Shown here one piece after another: positions 1 to 4,443 of a stretch of DNA of 7,276 nt. The stretch comes from Bryobacterales bacterium. Its GTDB lineage: Bacteria > Acidobacteriota > Terriglobia > Bryobacterales > Bryobacteraceae. Location: NCBI GenBank assembly GCA_003139735.1, contig PLGA01000211.1:1-7276 (forward strand). The letters are read 5' to 3'. The translations under genes and the position numbers were made by a program. Below the pieces are notes generated by a model that saw only the letters and a list, made by a program, of their open reading frames with translations, searched no databases and was not told the origin of the DNA. Numbering within the stretch: the stretch's first letter is position 1; each line of letters opens with the position of its first letter.

Positions 1-78
1 TCCTTCCTGGTGGACGTGGCCGAACAAAGCGCACTGGTGAGCGGATTCCTTGCCAGCACGTTCGAGAAAGCTTCATGA
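1..78 (+). CDS. metX: homoserine O-acetyltransferase (MetX), C-terminal end only
   Basis: Frame 1 is open from the first base to a TGA at 76-78 and encodes 25 residues beginning SFLVDVAEQSALVSGFLAS. MetX is an alpha/beta-hydrolase-fold enzyme that acylates homoserine with acetyl-CoA (some members use succinyl-CoA) as the first committed step of methionine synthesis. In this family the catalytic histidine lies in a GHDSFL-type motif close to the C-terminus. The fragment starts exactly at the SFL of that motif and continues with the usual closing helix, so the catalytic His should lie just outside the window. The stop overlaps the ATG of metW (ATGA), a frequent metX-metW arrangement that supports the call. 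The fragment is short, so the identification rests on the terminal motif plus the metW neighbour. Only the last part of the gene is visible. Confidence 0.82.
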   Translation, partial: SFLVDVAEQSALVSGFLASTFEKAS

Positions 79-704
79 GCGCCGAGGCGCCGCGCAAGCA
101 GGCATTCGTTCGCGAACTCTTGGGACGCAGCGATTACGCCATCATCGGCGACATTGTGGAGCCGGGCGCGAAGGTGCTGGACCTGGGATGCGGCGGCGGC
201 GAGCTGTTGGAATGGCTGGCGGAAAACAAGGGCGTCGAGGCGCGCGGAGTGGAGATTTCCGGCGAGAAGGTGCGGCGCGCCATCGCGCGCGGGGTTTCCG
301 CGTACCAGGGCGACATCGACAATGGGTTGGCGGATTACCCGGCGCAGGCTTTCGATTATGTAATCCTGAGCCAGACCATGCAGGAGACGCGCCACCCGCG
401 CCAGGTGCTGGCCGAGATGCTGCGGATAGGCCGCCGGGCCATCGTGGCGTTCCCTAATTTCGGGCACTGGCGCATGCGGCTTTCCATGCTGGCCAGCGGG
501 CGGGCGCCGCGGACCAAGCTGTTTCCCTACCAGTGGTACGAGTCCCCCAATATCCACTTCCTGACGGTGCACGATTTCGAGGACCTGGCGGCCGTGGAGG
601 GTCTGACGGTGGAGCGCCGCTACTTCCTGGCGGGCCGCCGCAAGGTGACTCTGCTGCCGAACCTGCTGGCCGAGGTCGCGGTATTCCTGGTGCGCAGACC
701 GTAA
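75..704 (+). CDS. metW: methionine biosynthesis protein MetW (class I SAM-dependent methyltransferase fold)
   Basis: A 209-residue protein, close to the usual MetW length. MetW is a methyltransferase-fold partner of MetX. It has been shown to be needed for or to stimulate homoserine acylation in some bacteria, although its own methyl-transfer reaction is not established. Visible landmarks are the SAM-binding motif I VLDLGCGGGELL (about 34-45), the acidic residue ending beta2 (GVEIS, E60), QGDID at 78-82, SQTMQETRHP at 99-108, and the MetW hallmark blocks FPNFGHWR (126-133) and PYQWYESPNIHF (151-162). The ATG at 75 overlaps the metX stop as ATGA. A modest purine stretch, GAGAAAG at 64-70, lies just upstream, so expression is probably by translational coupling to metX. 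No independent promoter or convincing terminator is seen after the TAA at 702-704. No key block is missing and the identification is firm. Confidence 0.95.
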   Translation: MSAEAPRKQAFVRELLGRSDYAIIGDIVEPGAKVLDLGCGGGELLEWLAENKGVEARGVEISGEKVRRAIARGVSAYQGDIDNGLADYPAQAFDYVILSQTMQETRHPRQVLAEMLRIGRRAIVAFPNFGHWRMRLSMLASGRAPRTKLFPYQWYESPNIHFLTVHDFEDLAAVEGLTVERRYFLAGRRKVTLLPNLLAEVAVFLVRRP

Positions 705-746
705 AGAACCGCTCTCTCACGTTCGCGGCTCCGCGGCTTGCGGCGC

Positions 747-860
747 TCAATTGCAGGCCACGGATTCCAGGCTGCGGACTTTCGCCGAGAGCGTGGTTCG
801 CTTGAGGCGGAGCATGTCGGCGTCGGCTTTCTTGTTGCCGCCGGTCTTGCGCTGCGCCAT
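747..860 (-). CDS. possible small basic protein, 37 residues, unknown function
   Basis: The minus strand between metW and the oxidoreductase contains an ATG (860-858) to TGA (749-747) frame of 37 codons. The product starts MAQRKTGGNKKADADMLRLK and ends RSLESVACN. It is lysine/arginine-rich. Its second half has L17, L24 and L31 at heptad spacing plus V28, which would suit one amphipathic helix. Most third codon positions are G or C while second positions are much more mixed, the pattern expected of a real gene in a high-GC genome. The ATG has no well-spaced ribosome binding site. An in-frame TTG at 890 would add 10 residues and sits four bases after a GAGGAG (900-895) that overlaps the oxidoreductase stop codon. 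I recognise no family. It could be a genuine small gene co-transcribed with the oxidoreductase or a chance ORF. Confidence 0.35.
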   Translation of the reverse strand: MAQRKTGGNKKADADMLRLKRTTLSAKVRSLESVACN

Positions 861-879
861 GCCTGACCGAAAGCATGGC
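856..879 (-). other. perfect 7-bp inverted repeat (potential RNA hairpin)
   Basis: GCCATGC (856-862) and GCATGGC (873-879) are exact reverse complements separated by 10 bases. In a minus-strand transcript this hairpin would lie about 20 nt after the oxidoreductase stop codon. The ATG of the candidate 37-residue ORF would fall in its 3' arm. No U-tract follows on either strand, so it does not look like an intrinsic terminator. It could be an mRNA 3'-end stabilising stem, a structure limiting access to the small ORF's start, or chance in GC-rich DNA. Confidence 0.35.
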
Positions 880-898
880 CGGCAAGCCAATCGTCTCC

Positions 899-1927
899 TC
901 ACAGATCCACGGTCCGGCGCTCTTCGGCGCTGCGCAGGGCGGCTTCGATGACTTTGAGGCCGTCGCGCGCATCGGATGGATCAACTGGCGGAGGCCCGCC
1001 GCCATGCAGGCAATCGGCCAAGACCGCGTAATAGGTCTGCCAGGCGCCGGGGATGGTCGCTACCTGACGCTCGGTTCCATCCGCCAAGAACAGATCGCCG
1101 GGCCGAGCCACTATATCGGCGGCCCAACCCGGATCGCCCGGCAGCTTCCCGGCCATGAGCGCCGTTTCTTGCGGGTCCATGCCGTAGGAAAAGTAGCTGC
1201 CGCGATCGCCGTGGATCGCAAAATGCGGTCCTGGGCGGGGAACCAGCATGGAGCTATGCAAAATCGCCCGCATGCGGCCGTAATCGAGCGCCAGGTGAAA
1301 GTAATCGACGGCCTGGGCGCCCTCGCGTTGAAAAAAGATGCCGGCGTTTACGGCGCGCGGCATGCCGAAGAGCTGCAGCGTCTGGTCGATGAGATGGGGC
1401 CCCAGATCGTAGAGAGTCCCGGAGCCGGACACGCGCTGCTCCTTCCACCGGGCGACCACGGTGGGACGGAAGCGGTCGTAGTGCGCCTCGTAGGAGTGCA
1501 CCGTCCCGAGCCACCCGTTGGCGATGCATTGTTTCACGGTGAGGAAGTCGCCATCCCAGCGGCGGTTGTGAAACGCGGTCAAGACGAGTCCCTTCGCCTG
1601 GGCGAGCGCGATCAACTCGTCTGCCTCGCTCACGGCGACGGCGATGGGCTTATCCATCACGACATGTTTCCCGGCCAGCAGCGCGGCGCGGCCGATCTCG
1701 AAGTGCGTTCCGGTGGGCGAGGACACAATCACCACGGGAATATCGGCGTCAGCCAGCAACTCCGCCACGCTGCCCAGCGCGCGCACCCCGGGCATGCGCT
1801 CGACCTCTTCCTTACGGCTGGTCACCACCGAATCCAGCCGCAGTCCCGGCGTGCGGCGGACCAGCGGTGCGTGAAAGACGGAGCCGCCGAAGCCATAGCC
1901 GATCAGCCCAACCGGAATTTCGCGCAT
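899..1927 (-). CDS. Gfo/Idh/MocA-family NAD(P)-dependent oxidoreductase, YdgJ/IolW-like
   Basis: A 342-residue cytosolic dehydrogenase, typical length for the family. The N-terminal Rossmann fold shows the nucleotide-binding motif GLIGYGFGGSVFHAPL at residues 7-22. AGKHVVMDKP (85-94) carries the family's catalytic-site lysine (K93). FHNRRWDGDFLT (119-130) and YDLGPHLIDQ (173-182) follow, with D174 and H178 in the positions of the usual catalytic D-x-x-x-H pair. From memory it most resembles Bacillus IolW/YvaA (NADP-dependent scyllo-inositol dehydrogenase) and E. coli YdgJ, but substrate cannot be read from sequence. The frame is open further upstream to 2035, but I choose the ATG at 1927. It has GGGAG four bases upstream, the Rossmann motif begins at its residue 7, and the extension has no family character and would run into guaA. 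It is divergent from guaA across 54 bp. No inositol or sugar catabolic genes are in view. Confidence 0.93.
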   Translation of the reverse strand: MREIPVGLIGYGFGGSVFHAPLVRRTPGLRLDSVVTSRKEEVERMPGVRALGSVAELLADADIPVVIVSSPTGTHFEIGRAALLAGKHVVMDKPIAVAVSEADELIALAQAKGLVLTAFHNRRWDGDFLTVKQCIANGWLGTVHSYEAHYDRFRPTVVARWKEQRVSGSGTLYDLGPHLIDQTLQLFGMPRAVNAGIFFQREGAQAVDYFHLALDYGRMRAILHSSMLVPRPGPHFAIHGDRGSYFSYGMDPQETALMAGKLPGDPGWAADIVARPGDLFLADGTERQVATIPGAWQTYYAVLADCLHGGGPPPVDPSDARDGLKVIEAALRSAEERRTVDL

Positions 1928-1931
1928 CACT

Positions 1932-1936
1932 CTCCC
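1932..1936 (-). promoter_or_regulatory. Shine-Dalgarno for the oxidoreductase
   Basis: On the minus strand GGGAG lies four bases before the ATG at 1927-1925, within an AAAGGGAGAGTG context. It supports the shorter 342-residue start over the in-frame upstream start at 2035. Confidence 0.7.
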
Positions 1937-1981
1937 TTTATAGCGCGTCGGCAAAGGCATCGGGCTTGCTACCATCGAAGC

Positions 1982-3721
1982 TTGAACCCCGATGCGCAGA
2001 TCATTGTCTTGGATGCCGGCGGGCAGTATTGCCATTTGATCGCCCGCAAAGTGCGTGACTTAGGAGTCTACGCCGAAGTCCGGGCGAGCGAGACGCCCGC
2101 CTGCGAATTGGCGTCCGCGCGCGGCATCGTGATTTCCGGCGGCCCCAGCAGCGTGTACGATCCGGGCAGCCCCACGGTGGACCCAGCGATCTTCTCTTGC
2201 GGCGTTCCGGTGTTCGGCATCTGCTATGGCCAGCAGCTTATGGCGCATCTGCTGGGCGGCGAGGTGCGCAAAGGCGAACGGGGCGAGTATGGCATGGCGA
2301 CCCTGGAGATGGACCCAGTTTCCGATGCGCTGTTTGAAGGGCTGGGCGGCCGGCAACAGGTCTGGATGAGCCACCGCGACGCGGTAGCCGGCCTGCCCGA
2401 GGGCTTTTCCACGGCCGGCCGCACCGCTACGTGCGCCATCGCCGCGATGGCCGCGCCCGGCAAGAAGCTTTACGCGGTGCAGTTTCACCCCGAAGTGGTC
2501 CACACGGAGCGGGGCAGGGAGTATCTGGCGAATTTCGTATTTCGCGTGTGCGGATGCCGGAAAGACTGGGACCCGCGCGGCCGCGCGCCGATGCTGGAGC
2601 GGGAGATCCGCGACGCGGTGGGCGGCCGCAGCGTCTTCTTCTTCGTGAGCGGCGGCGTGGATTCCAGCGTGGCGTTCGCCTTGTGTACGCGCGCCCTCGG
2701 GGAGAGCCGCGTGCGCGGCGTCTACGTCGATACCGGGTTGATGCGGGAAGGTGAAAGCGAGTTTGTGGGTCGTCTCGCCGGAGTGGCGGTGGAACCCGCC
2801 GCGGAGCAGTTTCTCAGCGCGCTCAAGGGCGTTACCGAACCGGAGCGGAAGCGTCACATCATCGGCGAGGAATTCGTGCGCGTGCAGGAGCGGATCATGG
2901 CCGAGCGGGGCCTCGCCGAAGGAAGTTGGATCCTGGGCCAAGGGACTATCTACCCCGACACCATCGAATCCGGCGGCACGGCCAACGCCGCGGTGATCAA
3001 GACGCACCATAACCGCGTGGAGGGGATTCGGAAGCTGATCGAAGCCGGCCGCATCGTGGAGCCGCTGAAGTCGTTCTACAAGGACGAAGTGCGCGAGGTG
3101 GGACGCGAGCTGGGATTGCCCTCCGAACTGCTGGAGCGCCATCCGTTTCCCGGCCCGGGGCTGGCGATTCGTTGTCTCTGTTCGGAGGTTGACGCGCCGC
3201 TCCGCGCCACGGCCGACGGGTATATCGTCCCGGTGAATTCGGTGGGAGTGCAGGGCGATTCGCGCAGCTACGCGCCCGTGCTGGCGATCGACGCGCTGGA
3301 CCACGAACGGGCCACGGCGCTGATCAACCGCCTGCCCGGCATCAACCGCGTGATCGGGAGCGTGCGGACGCGCGTTCCCATCTCCCGGATGCAGGTGCGC
3401 GCCGGCTTCCTGACCCCCCAGCGCATCGCCCGGTTGCCGCTCGCCGACGCCGCGATTCGCCGGCTGTCTCAACGCGCCGGTTTCGACCAGCGCGTTTGGC
3501 AATTCCCGGTGATCCTGATTCCCTTGGGCGCCAGCGCCGAATTCCCCGACTCGGTTGTATTGCGTCCCGTGGATTCCGTGGACGGAATGACCGCGCGGTC
3601 CGTCTCCATCGACCCGGCGTTACTTCAGGAAATGTGCGCGGAGTTGTTCCAGCAGGAAGGCATCGCGGGGGTATTCCTGGATTTGACGCACAAGCCGCCG
3701 GGCACCATTGAATGGGAGTAG
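1982..3721 (+). CDS. guaA: GMP synthase (glutamine-hydrolysing), with long human-like dimerisation region
   Basis: Converts XMP, ATP and glutamine to GMP, the last step of guanine nucleotide synthesis, in the cytosol. From the TTG at 1982 it is 579 residues. The class I glutamine amidotransferase domain (about 6-190) has the nucleophile in GICYGQQ (C81) and the His/Glu pair in QFHPEV (H169, E171). The ATP pyrophosphatase domain (about 204-397) has the P-loop SGGVDSS (223-229), GQGTIYPD (318-325), IKTHHN (339-344) and HPFPGPGLAIR (387-397). The C-terminal domain ends KPPGTIEWE. That last domain is about 180 residues, clearly longer than in E. coli GuaA (525 aa in all), and follows the human layout. 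The start is inferred. TTG 1982 puts beta1 (QIIVLDAGGQ) at residue 6, but only a poorly spaced GAAG precedes it. The nearest in-frame alternative upstream is a GTG at 1871, inside the oxidoreductase. The usual LDFGSQ motif reads LDAGGQ here. Confidence 0.96.
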   Translation: MNPDAQIIVLDAGGQYCHLIARKVRDLGVYAEVRASETPACELASARGIVISGGPSSVYDPGSPTVDPAIFSCGVPVFGICYGQQLMAHLLGGEVRKGERGEYGMATLEMDPVSDALFEGLGGRQQVWMSHRDAVAGLPEGFSTAGRTATCAIAAMAAPGKKLYAVQFHPEVVHTERGREYLANFVFRVCGCRKDWDPRGRAPMLEREIRDAVGGRSVFFFVSGGVDSSVAFALCTRALGESRVRGVYVDTGLMREGESEFVGRLAGVAVEPAAEQFLSALKGVTEPERKRHIIGEEFVRVQERIMAERGLAEGSWILGQGTIYPDTIESGGTANAAVIKTHHNRVEGIRKLIEAGRIVEPLKSFYKDEVREVGRELGLPSELLERHPFPGPGLAIRCLCSEVDAPLRATADGYIVPVNSVGVQGDSRSYAPVLAIDALDHERATALINRLPGINRVIGSVRTRVPISRMQVRAGFLTPQRIARLPLADAAIRRLSQRAGFDQRVWQFPVILIPLGASAEFPDSVVLRPVDSVDGMTARSVSIDPALLQEMCAELFQQEGIAGVFLDLTHKPPGTIEWE

Positions 3722-3732
3722 CGCCGCCGGGC

Positions 3733-4395
3733 CTACTGTTTCTTAGCCGCCGGGGGCGTTGCGGGCGGTTTGGCGGCCGCCGGGGGCGTTGCGGGCGGTT
3801 TGGCAGCCGGGGCGGCGGGCGCAGCCACCGCGCTGAGAGGATACTTTTCGTCGTACAGCTTGACGATATCGCTGGTAACATCGATGCCGGAGGCCGCCCA
3901 CAGAACCGACGTCTGCTGGTTGCTCACGTCCAGAACCACCGCAAACCCATTGTCGGTCCCGTACTTCGCGAGGATCGTCATCATCTTGGTCCCCAGCTCC
4001 TGGAAGATCTTGCCCTGTTGCTCCGAAACCTCGGCCTGGGCGTCCTCCGTGGAGCGGTTGAAGGTCTTGGTGTTAGCGTCGATGTCGGCCTGCAGCTTTT
4101 TCTGCGCGTCCAGACTCATGGTGGCCGAGCCCTTGCGCAGCCTGTCGGTGTCCGCCGTAATGGTGGCCTGCAATTTATCGAGGGCGTCCTTCTTCGGCGT
4201 GACGACCGTCTTCTGTAATTCGTCTATGGCCTTCGCGCCTTCCTTCGTGGCGACGATGGCCCCTTCCGCATTGATGATCCCGATCTTGGTGGGAGGGGGA
4301 CCCGCGGCGGCGGCGGCGGGAGCGGGGGTCTGGGAGTTCGCCAGAACGGCGAAGCTCAGGACCAAAGCGGGTAAAACGGCGAATTTCTTGTTCAA
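3733..4395 (-). CDS. skp: periplasmic chaperone, OmpH/Skp family, with Pro/Ala-rich C-terminal tail
   Basis: A 220-residue exported protein expected to hold unfolded outer-membrane proteins in the periplasm for delivery to BamA. Residues 1 to about 21 form a signal peptide: NKK, then a hydrophobic stretch through LVLSFAVL to LANS. There is no lipobox Cys, so it is not a lipoprotein. After an Ala/Pro linker (24-36, encoded partly by a GCG triplet run near 4304-4318), the OmpH domain spans about 37-186. It starts KIGIINAEGAI and contains a long charged helical segment (about 52-145), then the closing strand FAVVLDVSNQ and DIVKLYDEKYP. The remaining 34 residues are a Pro/Ala/Lys tail containing two tandem copies of a KPPATPPAA decamer. 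The frame extends upstream to an ATG at 4425 and a TTG at 4428, but the TTG at 4395 has AGGAGT seven bases upstream and gives a clean signal peptide. It lies 48 bp downstream of bamA on the same strand, the classic bamA-skp order, and is convergent with guaA. Confidence 0.92.
   Translation of the reverse strand: MNKKFAVLPALVLSFAVLANSQTPAPAAAAAGPPPTKIGIINAEGAIVATKEGAKAIDELQKTVVTPKKDALDKLQATITADTDRLRKGSATMSLDAQKKLQADIDANTKTFNRSTEDAQAEVSEQQGKIFQELGTKMMTILAKYGTDNGFAVVLDVSNQQTSVLWAASGIDVTSDIVKLYDEKYPLSAVAAPAAPAAKPPATPPAAAKPPATPPAAKKQ
3746..3804 (-). repeat. tandem 30-bp direct repeat in the skp tail
   Basis: Bases 3746-3774 recur exactly at 3776-3804 (29 identical bases, period 30). The base after each copy differs (G at 3775, A at 3805). 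Similarity continues only four bases beyond that. The unit is in frame and encodes the duplicated Lys-Pro-Pro-Ala-Thr-Pro-Pro decamer near the C-terminus of Skp. Near-identity at the DNA level suggests a recent slippage or unequal-crossover duplication. Confidence 0.9.
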
Positions 4396-4402
4396 GCTGC
4401 AA

Positions 4403-4408
4403 ACTCCT
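4403..4408 (-). promoter_or_regulatory. Shine-Dalgarno that sets the TTG start of skp
   Basis: AGGAGT on the minus strand, followed by a seven-base spacer (TTGCAGC) and TTG AAC AAG AAA. Spacing and strength are near ideal. The upstream ATG (4425) and TTG (4428) would place this site inside the coding region and put extra residues in front of the signal peptide. Confidence 0.85.
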
Positions 4409-4443
4409 AACTTTGAGAATAACATCAAGACTGGTTCCTGTGC

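Noticed and set aside
724..736. CGCGG/CCGCG inverted repeat after metW as a terminator
   Set aside because: The loop is only two bases and no T-tract follows. Such GC palindromes are expected by chance in this composition.
1937..1942. TATAAA on the minus strand as a -10 box for the oxidoreductase
   Set aside because: It is only about 10 bases from the ATG and would put the transcription start inside or after the ribosome binding site. No -35 element is found at proper spacing.
875..1981. Very long open plus-strand frame continuous with guaA (over 360 extra codons)
   Set aside because: It is the antisense of the well-supported oxidoreductase gene, has no GuaA or other domain character, and GMP synthetases begin at the QIIVLDAGGQ strand. 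Long antisense frames are common in high-GC DNA.
1928..2035. N-terminal extension of the oxidoreductase to a start at 2035
   Set aside because: The extension overlaps the guaA start, has no family similarity, and the ATG at 1927 has its own ribosome binding site and places the Rossmann motif correctly.
2060..3502. 480-codon minus-strand frame opposite guaA
   Set aside because: It is rich in His/Arg/Ala with no recognisable domain. guaA on the other strand has complete catalytic motifs. It is a high-GC shadow.
4396..4428. Upstream ATG/TTG start for skp
   Set aside because: It would place residues FSKLGVCS before the signal peptide and leave the strong AGGAGT site inside the coding region. 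The TTG at 4395 fits better.
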